From Otatea glauca (taxonomy: Eukaryota; Streptophyta; Magnoliopsida; Poales; Poaceae): a stretch of DNA of 64,000 nt. The stretch spans positions 32,444,093-32,508,092 of the forward strand of contig CM070719.1 of assembly GCA_036346275.1 (NCBI GenBank), written 5' to 3'. The notes under the pieces were generated by a model. That model made no database searches. It was given only the letters and a program-made list of their open reading frames with translations, and was not told the DNA's origin. Shown piece after piece: positions 1 through 10,419 of this stretch (positions within the stretch are counted from its first letter, which is position 1; each line of letters starts with the position of its first letter). The translations under genes were made by a program, and so were the position numbers.

Positions 1-1367
1 GATCGTCTGATCCAAACTCATTGAAACTTTGTGGACACCTTCCTATTGATGTTAGGAACATATTCCAACCCTCGATTGCAAGAATCGAGGTCAAAGTTCT
101 GAACTTTTTCAATTTTACGGAAGGGCGCACAAGAACAGGTTGAAGAACAAAAACTTGGCTCTCAGCTAGCTCATGGGTTCTAGATGATCAAGATGATCCT
201 ATATGGCTTCCCACATATCATAGCAAGCTAGAACACAAGACAAGAACACTCAAAACTCATTCTTCCAAGATTGATCCTCTCAAGAACAAAAATCGGTTTC
301 TTTCGAGAAAGAACTCAAGACTTGCCTAGATGATTGGGATATAATCTAAAGAGGACTCATCCATCAATCATACATCCTCAGCAAAAGATCCAAAAGCATG
401 TAGGAGGGGAGGCAAATCCAAATTGCATAAATGTAAATTGTAAGAATGTAAAGATTGGATTTAAGTGCGGAATGTAAATACGAAAAATAAATTCAGAATT
501 GAGCGGAATGGTTTTTCATTTCTAGAAGGGAGGTTTACAAAGCCTCACAATAAAGTGGGCAAAGCTCAAAGGAGCATCAAAACCTCTAAAACCTTCAAGA
601 GGAGGAACACACCTCTACCCCTCTATTTATACTACTGTTGGGTCATCCTCCACCCTTGGATGAGTCCTAAACCCTAAGGTACACCATCAAGGGCTAGGAT
701 TGACCCACTCATACAGCCATGCAAGTCTAACCCAAAACCCAACAAGCAAATGGGTTTGCTTGCACAGTTTACAAAGCGTACTAACTAGACCCGCTAACCT
801 ATTAACTAGACCAAGATCCAATGGCCCTCATTGATCCATGCAGCGCCTAGCTAGCATCTTGTCCATTCCTTGTCTTCACAGCTTGCGATGACTCCGTCTT
901 CGATCATCTTCCGGCGATCCCCGACTGTCTGGACCTCCGGCACACCTCGCCTATTCTCGGTCATCCTCCGCCTCACCATGATCAAAACACGACGTCCTAC
1001 AACCATAAACAATAAGGAAACACATCACATAGCATTGCCCACAATTTTAAAATTTAAATGCCAAAAATTCGCTGAAAGTCCGGCACTATCGCTCTCAGAG
1101 GCCGGTAGTGCCGCTCCCATGAAATCCCGAAAAACCCTCTCTCTTTGTAAAATAGCTACCGCCTATTGGAGCCCGGTAGTGCCTCTTTTTCCGGCACTAC
1201 CGCTCCCAGAGGCTGGTAGTGCCGCTCCAACAGACTCAACTCAAATTGCTTCGAATTTGAAAATCCAATTCAAAACAAACTCAAACTCAAGCACTTCATC
1301 CTAAAACATAGTCAATTACTCATCACCATCAAGGATAGACCTCCACATGGTCTTTCACTAATCAAGC
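1..1367. other. Unassigned non-coding DNA, possibly a minus-strand retroelement fragment
   Basis: No frame here encodes a protein I recognise. Two copies of a GC-rich 38-bp motif (ccggcacta..cgctc..agagg..ggtagtgccgctcc) lie at 1080-1117 and 1191-1228, and each copy contains the inverted pair ccggcacta / tagtgcc. A TATA-like gtataaatag reads on the minus strand at 623-632, which could be the promoter of a reverse-oriented LTR, but I could not find LTR ends. The stretch abuts the gag homology of the next element abruptly at about 1368, so it may be an element inserted there or a deletion junction. Confidence 0.35.
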
Positions 1368-1380
1368 AACTGCCAACAAT

Positions 1381-2691
1381 GTGAACCAAGCGGCTAACAA
1401 TGGGAGTCATCCATACTCGAAGCTGTCATACTTCATGAGGACTCGTCTGCCTACTTTCTATAGAAATGCCAACCCAATTGAGGCAGATGATTGGCTTAGG
1501 ACAATTGAAAGGAAGCTGCATATCACTCAGTGTGTCAGGAATGAAAAGGTGCTCTTTGCTTCTCATCAGCTTGAAGGGACAACTGCTAAATGGTGGGAGA
1601 ATTGCTGTGCATCATAGGAGAACCCACAGGAGATCACTTGGGAAGAATTTTCTGCTGCTTTTCGCCAGTACAATGTTTTTGAAGGTGTCATGGACTTGAA
1701 GAAGGAAGAATTTAGAGCCATCAAGCAAGGAAGCCAGCCTATGGCAGATTACCTGAACAGTTTCACTCAGCTTGTACGTTATGCACCTGAAGATGTTGCA
1801 ACAGACAAGGTAAGACAGTCTCGCTTCATGAAGGTACTGAATTCTGAACTGTAGGTTGGGTTGATTACCCAAAATTTTCTTGATTTTCAAGAGCTGGTCA
1901 ACAAGACCCTTATCCTGGAAGATAAACGCAAGGAGCTGGATGATAACCGTAAACACAGAATGGCACAACATGGAGCTCGTTAGGGACAACAGAGAGTGAG
2001 GGTTGCACCTCATCAGTTCGTCAGGTTTCAGCCTAAAGCTATATTTAAGACTTCATCTTTTGCACCGTGTCCCAGTGGTCAGAACTTCCAAACACCTGCT
2101 CAGGCAAGCAATGCACCAGTAGGAGGCCAACTGTCCACAGTCAGGCATTGTTTCAGTTGCAATGAACCAAGACATTTTGATAACAACTGTCCCAAGGGGG
2201 GAGGTGTTACGCCTGTCCACTTTAACCTTGGTCCTACACCCGCCAAGAGGCCTACACCAGGAGGGAACCGTGGAGCTGCCCAAGCTGGAGCTACACCTCA
2301 AGCCACGGTGAGAGGTCATGTCATTCATATCACGATTGATGAAGCCCAGGAAGCATTGGACATCGTACTGCGTAAGTTCCTAGTTAACTCAGTACCTGCA
2401 ACATTTTTGTTTGATTTCGGAGCTTCGCATTCTTTTATTTCTCAAGATTTTGCTGTTAGGAATATGTTAGATGTTATGAACCTTAAGTGCATGCTTTTGG
2501 TCCAATCCCCTAGATCAGAACTTCGATCTAACCTAGGATGCATGGGAGTTAAGATGCTCATTGATGGAATTGGGTTCCTAGCGAACCTTATTATCTTGGA
2601 TACTCAGACATTAGATGTTATCCTTGGAATGGATTGGTTATCCAAAAACAAGGCTGTGTTAGATTGTGGTCGAAGAGTTGTGACAAATTGA
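1381..2691 (+). pseudogene. gag and protease relic of the truncated chromovirus
   Basis: The gag capsid core is visible (MRTRLPTF, EADDWLR, FASHQLEGT, KWWEN), broken by in-frame stops at about 1615, 1851 and 1981. A CCHC zinc knuckle (CFSCNEPRHFDNNC) lies near 2149-2190, followed by a retropepsin-like protease. The protease catalytic triplet reads D-F-G (FDFGASHSF, about 2410-2435), whereas the sister copies in this window have D-S-G. The frame stops at about 2689 just after the conserved GMDWL. The start codon is missing along with the 5' part of the element. The product would be the nucleic-acid-binding capsid protein plus maturation protease, but it cannot be made from this copy. Confidence 0.8.
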
Positions 2692-2722
2692 AAGCCCGAG
2701 AGGCAAAAGAGTGGAAGTTTAG

Positions 2723-5670
2723 GTGACCACAGTTTGCAACAGTCAATTGATGGTTAACAGTATTAAAGCTGTTAGTTTAGAAGAAGTACCAGTTGTTAGT
2801 GAATATCTGGATGTTCTTCTTGAATATTTACCTAGAATACCACCAGACCTAGAAATTGAGTTTTTGATTGAATTGGTGCCTGGTACAACCCCAATAGCCA
2901 AAAGATCGTATCGAATGCCTACAGATGAGATAATAGAAATGAAGAAGCAGATTGAGGAGTTGTTAGAAAAAAGTTTTGTAAGACCTAGTTCGTCGCCATG
3001 GGGAGCACCTGTTTTGTTTGTTCAGAAGAAGGACAGAAGTTTAAGGATGTGTATTGATTATCGTGCCCTTAATGAAGTGACAATAAAGAACAAGTATCCG
3101 TTACCCAGGATCGATGATTTGTTTGATCAATTAAGAGGAGCTGGAATTTTCTCCAAAATAGATCTTCGATCGGGATATCATCAATTGAAGATTCGCGTAG
3201 AGGATGTGCCCCAAACAGCATTTTTGACAAGATATGGACATTATGAGTTCACAGTCATGTCATTTGGATTGACTAATGCCCCTGCATATTTCATGAATAT
3301 GATGAATAAGATTTTCATGGAATATTTGGATAAGTTTATTTTCGTATTCATAGATGACATTGTTGTATACTGCAAGACAGAAGAAGATCATGCAGAGCAT
3401 TTGAGGCTTGTTTTTCAAAAGCTTCGGGGGCAACAATTGTATGCTAAGTTCAGTAAGTGTGATTTCTAAAAAAGAAAGTAGAGTTTCTTGGTCATGTGAT
3501 GACTGTCAAAGGAATTGCTATTGATCCTAGTAAAGTTGAAGCAGTATTGCACTGGGAGCAACCAAAGACAGTAACCCAATTCGTAGTTTTCTTGGAATGA
3601 CGAGATATTACCCCAGTTCATAGAAGGATTCTCGACAATTGCTAGACCACTTACGCAGTTGTTGAAAAAGAAAAGAAATTTACTTGGACGCCAATGTGCG
3701 AGAAGAGTTTTCAAGAACTAAAGAAAAGATTAACGACAGCACCAGTGTTAGTATTGCCAAATATTCAGAGTAGTTTTAATATTTACTATGATGCTTCGCG
3801 TCAATGACTTGGATGTGTGTTAATGCAGAATGGCAAGGTTGTCTCTTATGCTTCAAGACAATTGAGGCCGCATGAGGAGAATTACCCGACGCATGATTTG
3901 GAATTAGGTACCGTAGTGCATCCTTTAAAGTTATGGCATCACTATCTTATCGGTGATCATTGTGACATATATACAGACCACAAGAGTTTAAAGTATATTT
4001 TCACTGAGTCAGACCTTAATATGAGACAGAGAAGATGGTTAGAGTTAATCAAGGATTATAACTTGGGAATCCATTATCTCCTGAGAAAAGCTAATTTGGT
4101 AGGCGATGCCTTAAGTCGAAAGAGCCACAATGTTAATATGTTAATCCGGGAGAGTCAGTCTCAATTATGTAAAGAATTTCAGAAGCTGAAATTGGAAGTA
4201 GTACCTAGAGGATTTCTATCCACCTTGGAGGTAAAGCCAACATTAGTGGAACAAATCAGGGAAGGTCAGAAGGATGATGCTAAAACAAATAGAATAAAGT
4301 CCAATATAGATGAAGGCATGGCTAAGGATTTTACGTTGGATGATCAAGATACCCTATGGATGAAGAGTCGAATTTGTGTACCAAATAAGAAGAAGCGAAA
4401 GCAATTGATTCTTGAGGAAGCTCATGACTCTAAGTACTCTATTCACCTAGGGAGTGCAAAGCTGTACCAAGATCTGAAAGAAGGATTTTGGTGGCCTAAT
4501 ATGAAATGTGAAGTTGCTGAACATGTTGCTTTGTGTGATATATGCCAGAGAGTAAAGGCAATGCATCAAAGGCCAGCAGGATTGCTACAGCCGTTAAAAG
4601 TACCTGAATGGAAGTGGGTGAAGATCGGTATGGATTTTATTACAAATTCACCTAGAACCTAGAGTGGATATGATTCAATATAGGTTATAATTGATCGACT
4701 GACCAAAGTCGCTCATTTTATACCAGTGAAGACCATATATTTAGGAGATCGTTGGCCGAGTTATATATGTCAAGGATTGTGTGTTTGCATGGAGTGCCAA
4801 ATAAGATAGTATCAGACAAAGGAATTTACCTCAAGATTTTGGAATAAATTGCATGAAGCAATGGGAACTCGTCTAAATTTTAGTATAGCTTATCATCCGC
4901 ATACAGATGGTTAGACTGAGAGAGTCAATCGGATTTTGGAAGATATGTTAAGAGCTTGTCCTCTAGCTTATGCTACTTCATGGGATAAATGTTTGCCGTA
5001 TGCTGAGTTTAGCTACAATAACAGTTAACAGGCAAGTTTGAAAATATCACCATTTGAAGCTTTGTATAGTCGATCTTGTCGTATACCGTTGAATTGGAAT
5101 GAGACAGGAGAGCGTTTGGTTTTTAGACCAGATATTCTGAATGAAGCCGAAGAACAAATTGCTATGATCAAAGAGAGACTAAATATTGCTCAGTCAAGGC
5201 AGAAAAGTTATGCTGATAATCGTCGCCATGAGTTAAGCTTTGAGTCTGATAATTTTGTGTATCTCAGAGTAACCCTTCTCAATGGAGTAAAAAGGTTTCA
5301 TGCTAAAGGGAAGCTTGCACCAAGATATGTTAGGCCGTTTAAAATCCTAAGCCGCAGAGGAGAGATTGCCTACCAGTTAGAATTGTCGCAGTCCTTAGCA
5401 GGCATGCATGATATGTTCCATGTTTCTCAGCTAAAGAAGTGTCTTTGAGTGCCAACAGAGTAGATACCCTTAGAGTTAATCGAGCTGCAAGAGGATTTGA
5501 CTTATAAGGAGTAGCCGATTAAGATTTTAGATATAGCTTATAGCAAAACCAAAAATAAGTCAGTTCGATTATACAGAGTGTAATGGAGCAATCATTCAGA
5601 GTGAAGCTACGTGGGAGCGTGAGGAGGATCTGAAGTCAGAATTCTCTAACCTATTTCTTTAGTAAGCCCT
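2723..5670 (+). pseudogene. pol relic (RT, RNase H, integrase, chromodomain)
   Basis: The reverse transcriptase frame is open at 2723-3469 and includes the palm motif with paired aspartates (VFIDDIVVY). It is followed by frameshifts at about 3470-3660. RNase H and the integrase zinc-binding and first catalytic parts (GMDFIT) are at 3817-4662. Stops and a small deletion interrupt the integrase core (4663-5037). The integrase C-terminus is at 5038-5448 (FHVSQLKKCL), and a decayed chromodomain follows (P-IKILD, WSNHSE) to about 5670. The chromodomain at the end of integrase is the diagnostic feature of chromoviruses. Non-functional. Confidence 0.82.
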
Positions 5671-5694
5671 AAATGTCAGGGTCGAGATTTTGTT

Positions 5695-5706
5695 AAGGGG
5701 GGAGGT
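5695..5706 (+). other. Polypurine tract of the truncated chromovirus
   Basis: The purine run aaggggggaggt lies just upstream of the LTR start TGTAATATCCC at 5708. It is the expected plus-strand primer of reverse transcription, and it matches the tracts at 26215 and 36369 in the sister elements. Confidence 0.75.
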
Positions 5707-5707
5707 T

Positions 5708-6430
5708 TGTAATATCCCAATTTTTGCATTTTATATTTTTGTGATTTTTCTAGAATTTATTTGAATTTATTTTCAATATTTTTATTTAGGTCTATTGTGT
5801 AATTAATTCAAATATTTGAAAAGTTTAAATAAACTTTTGTTGAAATATTTTATTTAAGTTCTGAATGTCATAAAATATTTTTAGGAGTTTTTTTATATTT
5901 TTTATATTTATTTTGGCATTGTTTAATTTCTAGAACTATTTTAAATATTAAAAGTCTTAAAAATCCTTTTAATAGTATTGGGCCACAACCAATTAAGACC
6001 GGCCCATTTCCCGACACAAAATCCGACCCAGCCCGCAGTCAGAGCCCAATTCGACCTAGATCTTTGTTGCTGGTTTTGATCGTGCATCCAAGATTCGTCC
6101 ACGTCGCCCTTGCGCGTGAACAGTCGTATTGTCGCCGCATCACCTCATCGTATCAGAACTGAACTCTGTCGCCGCCGCGATGTCCACCTCGGTTTCCATG
6201 TTTTTCACATAAGGCGATGGGGCTATTTAAGGCGCCACACCCCGCATTAATTTCACTGTCCTACATCGCGTGTTTTGGTCCAAGTCGTTCTGCTCAAGGC
6301 ACCATCGTTGTAGAGGAATCACTTGTCAGAGTTTAGTTTTGCACCATCGTGGTTCTTCATCGTCTCCGTCACTGTCAAGCTGTCTCTGCCAAAATCAAGT
6401 TGTCGCACCACTTGAAGAATACGCACGCAC
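5708..6430 (+). repeat. 3' LTR of the truncated chromovirus, partial
   Basis: It begins TGTAATATCCC directly after the polypurine tract. The first 300 bp are AT-rich and the rest GC-rich, as in the other long LTRs of this window. A TATA-like ctatttaagg precedes gcgccac near 6222. The LTR should end in a conserved GTCCCGACA-type terminus, but none is found, so it is truncated; I place the break near 6430 without a firm boundary. Confidence 0.6.
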
Positions 6431-7149
6431 ACTACCCTATTATAATTAATGGAGGGTTGACATTAGATGGTGAATGTAAGATGTTTTGCTACACTTGCCT
6501 TAAGCCAAGTACCCATCCATTGCACTCGGGGTAGTCTAGAAGCACCTCAACGCATTCTCGAACATCCAGCAATGATGGAGTCAAGAGTTAAACCCACAAT
6601 CACAGTACCGATCTGTTTGATCTATTGGTGTTGTATTTGATTAGTTGGCAAGTGATTGAGAGAGTATGTTAGATGAGGCGCAAGTATGGAACCTATTTAT
6701 AGAGATGTCACAGCGCATGACATTGTGGGAAGCCGTATGAGGAATCATAGAGGGTAGGGTGATGGGTCCATAGGAGAAAGCTCTTGCGGGAGCTCAAAAT
6801 GTGTCATCACATCGAGGATATGTTGGTCAATTGCAGTGAATTCATAGAGTTGTTGGTGCATTGAGTTGATGTGGCTACTGAGGGCTAGTGTCAATGAGTT
6901 GTCAAAGGTATTGAACACCCTGCATGCATTCGGTGGCAGGCACGGCTGCATAGGCTCGTATCAATGTCGGGCTTGTCATGGGAGGGTTTGGCCCTAGTTG
7001 TGTGAGGTCTTTTTGTTCCAGCGTACATTGACACGTCGCATCTAATACAAGCATCACACAATCATTATTGCTCGAAAGGCAGTGGACAGTCATGCTAAAG
7101 CAAGCCCCATGAAGTCTATAAATATAGTGCAATGTCGGTTCATTGACAC
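6431..7149. other. Unassigned spacer before the small LTR element
   Basis: I recognise no gene or element here. The stretch is interrupted by the insertion at 7150-9918 and resumes at 9924. Its last five bases (gacac, 7145-7149) form the left target duplication of that insertion. Confidence 0.4.
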
Positions 7150-7668
7150 TGTCGACTTTTGTAGTCGGCAATAAACTTATGGGGTAGGCGCTAGATCTCA
7201 AACTCGAAGGTCACACAAGACAAGGATTTATACAGGTTCAGGCCCTCAGCGATGGAGGTAATACCCTAATCCTGTGTGCTGGGATTATGTGAATCTCTCG
7301 GATCGGAAGTGCTCAAAGCGCTATATGCTCTAGGCAAAAGATGGCGCTTTGTGCTTGGATGATTGGATCTCCATGTTGTTGCCCGCTCTCTCCCTTATAT
7401 AGCGGGGGTGGGGCGGCTTATAGAGTCCTGATCGGTTAAGAGATTTTGATCGGTTACAAGATTCTAGTCGATTACAGGATAGAGTTTACATCTTTATCTA
7501 CCCTATTAACGACTCGGATTACAACCGTATTTATCATATCTAAATATAAGTTCAACTTCCTTTAGGATATGTCCCCTTGCGCACGGCAGTAGGGCCTGAC
7601 GCGGGGAGTATCTTCTGGGCCTCCCTCTTGGGCCTGTCATGAGGGTACCCGGGTTCTTATATTCCACA
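7150..7668 (-). repeat. Left LTR (3' LTR in the element's orientation)
   Basis: 519 bp, TGTCGAC...TTCCACA, nearly identical to 9400-9918. Minus-strand TATATAAGGG lies near 7392-7401. It is flanked on the left by target duplication gacac. Confidence 0.92.
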
Positions 7669-7690
7669 GTAGCCCCCGAGTCCTTTGCGA
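7669..7690 (-). other. Polypurine-like tract of the small LTR element
   Basis: On the minus strand this reads ...aaggactcgggggctac directly before the 3' LTR start TGTGGAATA. Its position and purine run fit a plus-strand primer. Confidence 0.65.
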
Positions 7691-8549
7691 TCGAGTTGCC
7701 GCCTTCCTGGTTGCAGCCCAACTGAGTCATGCTTCACGCCGAGTGCTTCGATTCTTGATGCAGCTTCTCGACTAGTTTTCCTTTACAGCCGAGTGCCCTG
7801 TTGTAGGCAAAGAGATCGTGAAGGACTCAATAGAGCTCCACGCGTTAAATTTTCCGAGTGGTTCCTAGCACCATTATTGGAATTCTGGCAGTCGGCTCAT
7901 CTTGGGACATACTGTATCCCAAACGATATGCAGAAGTCAAAACGCTTTTCCCGCTCAAGGCAAAATTCAGCGCCACTCCTTTAAATTCATTCGTCGGTTG
8001 TTCGATGTCGCGTTGAAGCGTTAGCTCACACACATCACATCCAAATTTAGTAGCCCTGAAATCATGCATATGCAGAACTTAGGCAATATAAAAACAATTC
8101 ACTCGGATGTGATGTCCGACTGATGTATATATAATTTTAGAGTTTTTTTACTTTTTTTCCTTATTGATTTTGAATTCATCCGAGTGGTTTGACTCTTTTT
8201 GTTTAAGCACTCTGCCTGACTAGTCTAGCCCCTGAGCGTTGGGACTCGGCTCATGGCTCTTTCTCCCAGGCACGTGTTTTGGGTGACTAAAGTTCGCCGT
8301 TCATGGGGTCAGAACTTCACAACTCGGAGTTATCGCACTCGGATTCACTTGCAATCGTTAAGCAAAAGAAGATAAATACAACTCAAAAAAAGATGTGCGC
8401 ATGTGCACACTATTAGGTGTAGCCCCCGACTTACTGCTTAGTTGTGGGTCAACTAAATAGCAAGTCAGGAAAGTCAACAATTTTATTTATAATGACATAA
8501 TTGAGTAAAAAGCGACTTAGCTGCTTTATGCTCCATATGTTGCTGACGA

Positions 8550-9350
8550 TCATGCCATCTTTGCTCGTGGCGCAGGCGTAGGCCTGTAGATGAGCTGTAG
8601 GCGGCGCTCGGGGCGCGGTCGTAGGCTCGTGGCCGTGCCGAAGGTGGCGCTCGGGGCGCGGGCGTAGGCTCGTGGCCGTGCCGAAGGTGGCGCTCGGGGC
8701 GCGGGCGTAGGCTTGTGGCCGTGCCGAAGGTGGCGCTCGAGGCGCAGGCGTAGGTTTGTGGCCGTGCCGAAAGCCGCGTGGGAGCGCGAGTGCGCTTCAC
8801 CTACCGGTTTTTCCTGATTTTGCTGAATTGCGGCCACCGTCACCATGGCCTTGATCTGGGCCACGATTGGGGCCGCCGGGCTATCCGATGCAATCATCGG
8901 GTCCAGTTTGTCGAGAAGCGTCCTGGAGGCGACGATGTTCTGCATTGGCGTGTGGAGGACGGCTTGATCTCCCAACCTGGATTGCAGGATGTCCTCGCGG
9001 ACATCGTGGCTGCGAGATCGAAGCGATCGCACCTGCACCTCCTTACCATTATGAAGACGATCTTCCCCCGCAGCCTCTTGTTCTTCTTGTTGGCGTTGGA
9101 GATCGGTCTTCTGCTCTTCTATCGCGAAGGCGCCATGACGATCACAGCAATTCCTCGCGACGCCGACTGGTTTGCCGGCCAAGTCAAAGTGACATACCTG
9201 AAATGAGTTGGCCTGATCTTTACCAGATTGGATCCGGTTCAAGTCTAGGCGAACAAGTTCTCCGCGCGCATCTGCGACAAAGTCCAGGCTCCTGAAGCGA
9301 AAAGCCTGGCCGGAGATGAAGGTGGCGGTGATTCCGCCGATCGCTGCCAT
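8550..9350 (-). CDS. Internal open frame of the small LTR element (leader or gag-derived?)
   Basis: A 266-residue frame starts about 30 bp after the primer-binding site in the element's own orientation, so it is the natural first ORF of the transcript. Residues 1-75 and 110-170 look like ordinary mixed protein sequence; residues 78-100 are Gln/Glu-rich (QRQQEEQEAAGED). The C-terminal third is Arg/Ala/Pro-rich because it is encoded by a 43-bp tandem repeat. I see no zinc knuckle, protease or polymerase motif. It may be a remnant of a gag N-terminus or a leader protein of the autonomous partner, but I cannot assign a function. Confidence 0.4.
   Translation of the reverse strand: MAAIGGITATFISGQAFRFRSLDFVADARGELVRLDLNRIQSGKDQANSFQVCHFDLAGKPVGVARNCCDRHGAFAIEEQKTDLQRQQEEQEAAGEDRLHNGKEVQVRSLRSRSHDVREDILQSRLGDQAVLHTPMQNIVASRTLLDKLDPMIASDSPAAPIVAQIKAMVTVAAIQQNQEKPVGEAHSRSHAAFGTATNLRLRLERHLRHGHKPTPAPRAPPSARPRAYARAPSATFGTATSLRPRPERRLQLIYRPTPAPRAKMA
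8573..8790. repeat. 43-bp GC-rich tandem repeat
   Basis: Four to five units of ggcgctcggggcgcgggcgt followed by aggctcgtggccgtgccgaaggt, with small variations. The unit length is 3n+1, so successive copies are read in successive frames within the minus-strand ORF. Confidence 0.8.
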
Positions 9351-9380
9351 CGAGTCTGTAGGAAAAGATTATAGCGCTTC

Positions 9381-9399
9381 CCCTACCTGGCGCGCCAAC
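9381..9399 (-). other. Primer-binding site of the small LTR element
   Basis: The reverse strand immediately inside the 5' LTR reads ttggcgcgccaggtagggg. Sequences of this kind follow the 5' LTR in many grass Tat-clade gypsy elements. I do not assign the tRNA. Confidence 0.65.
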
Positions 9400-9918
9400 T
9401 GTCGACTTTTGTAGTCGGCAATAAACTTATGGGGTAGGCGCTAGATATCAAACTCTAAGGTCACACAAGACAGGGATTTATACAGGTTCAGGCCCTCAGC
9501 GATGGAGGTAATACCCTAATCCTGTGTGCTGGGATTATGTGGATCTCTCGGATCGGAAGTGCTCAAAGCGCTATACGCTCTGGGCAAAAGATGGCGCTTT
9601 GTGCTTGGATGATTGGATCTCCATGTTGTTGCCCGCTCTCTCCCTTATATAGCGGGGGTGGGGCGGCTTACAGAGTCCTGATCGGTTAAGAGATTCCGAT
9701 CGGTTACAAGATTCTAGTCGGTTACAGGATAGAGTTTACATCTTTATCTACCCTATTAACGACTCGGATTACAACCGTATCTATCATATCTAAATATAAG
9801 TGCAACTTCCTTTAGGATATGTCCCCTTGCGCACGGCAGCGGGGCCTGACGCGGGGAGTATCTTCTGGGCCTCCCTCTTGGGCCTGTCATGAGGGTACCC
9901 GGGTTCTTATATTCCACA
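9400..9918 (-). repeat. Right LTR (5' LTR in the element's orientation)
   Basis: 519 bp, bounded TG...CA, followed by target duplication gacac at 9919-9923. It differs from the left LTR at about 14 positions, mostly transitions. Confidence 0.92.
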
Positions 9919-9989
9919 GACACCGTTTAGAACGCTCACTTTAGTAGACCATGACTGAACCTTTCTAGACATCTTGGGGGCTTGGCTTT

Positions 9990-10273
9990 GCAATTGTGTG
10001 AAGCTGGCTGGCACAAACATTACTAGTTTTTTGAGAATGCCGATATACGTTTTTCTGAGTGTCATGAGGAGAAGGTATGACTAGTTAGAGACCTATGTGT
10101 TGCATGTTCTTCCTCACTTGTGTTAATGGTTTGTCTCTATTTTTTCAGGGTTACAAGTGCAACTTTAGTGAATGGATCGACTCTGCTTTCCCCATTGAGG
10201 CTAGAGTCATGGTCATAAACTTGCACATAGAGATTGAGCAACTAAAGGTGCATATTCACCAGTTGGGTGGTTA
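9990..10273 (+). pseudogene. Relic of a GRF-type zinc-finger protein gene (two exon pieces)
   Basis: The first piece (about 9990-10074) reads ..LCEAGWHKHY, a stop, then FFENADIRFSECHEEK, and ends at a possible GT donor (10075). A possible intron with a T-rich tract and CAG acceptor ends at 10148. The second piece (10149-10273) continues in frame: GYKCNFSEWIDSAF, then a helical Leu/Ile/Glu-rich tail and a TAA. The order C..C, then C-x-F-x-E-W-x-D, followed by a coiled-coil-like tail, resembles GRF zinc-finger proteins, which are abundant in plant transposon-derived genes. The in-frame stop in the first piece and the missing N-terminus suggest a relic. The assignment rests on a short motif only. 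Confidence 0.4.
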
Positions 10274-10419
10274 ACCATAGGAGTGGTGCATGTCGAACCA
10301 CGGTGTGCTATGTACACTATTTTTGGCCTTCTTCATTTTTCTAGTTGCCTATTGTGCAATCTTTAAGTTTGCCCACCATGTATGTTGTTGAACTCTAATC
10401 TTTCTGTAATATGTAATAC

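Larger units (their letters stand above)
1368..6430 (+). mobile_element. Decayed Ty3/gypsy chromovirus (Tekay/Del-like), 5' truncated
   Basis: Recognisable gag, protease, reverse transcriptase, RNase H, integrase and chromodomain follow in the usual chromovirus order. They end in a polypurine tract (5695-5706) and the start of a 3' LTR at 5708 (TGTAATATCCC). No 5' LTR or primer-binding site is present, because gag homology begins abruptly at about 1368. The proteins are close to those of the copy at 31853-36351, so both belong to one family, but this copy is older: it has many stops and several frameshifts. The right boundary at about 6430 is uncertain because the LTR's 3' end was not found. 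Confidence 0.8.
7150..9918 (-). mobile_element. Complete small non-autonomous LTR retrotransposon (Tat-like signals)
   Basis: Two 519-bp direct repeats (7150-7668 and 9400-9918), each TG...CA, bound a 1731-bp interior. The 5-bp target duplication gacac is exact (7145-7149 and 9919-9923). The orientation is minus: next to the right-hand LTR, the reverse strand reads TTGGCGCGCCAGGTAGGGG, a primer-binding-type sequence, and next to the left-hand LTR it reads ACTCGGGGGCTAC, a polypurine-like tract common in grass Tat-clade elements. A TATA box (TATATAAGGG) also reads on the minus strand in each LTR. No pol domains are present, so it must have moved using another element's enzymes. I count about 14 mismatches between the LTRs. 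Confidence 0.9.

Noticed and set aside
870..1304. 144-residue plus-strand ORF
   Set aside because: Composition is irregular and part of it is the repeated ccggcact..ggtagtgcc motif; no family recognised.
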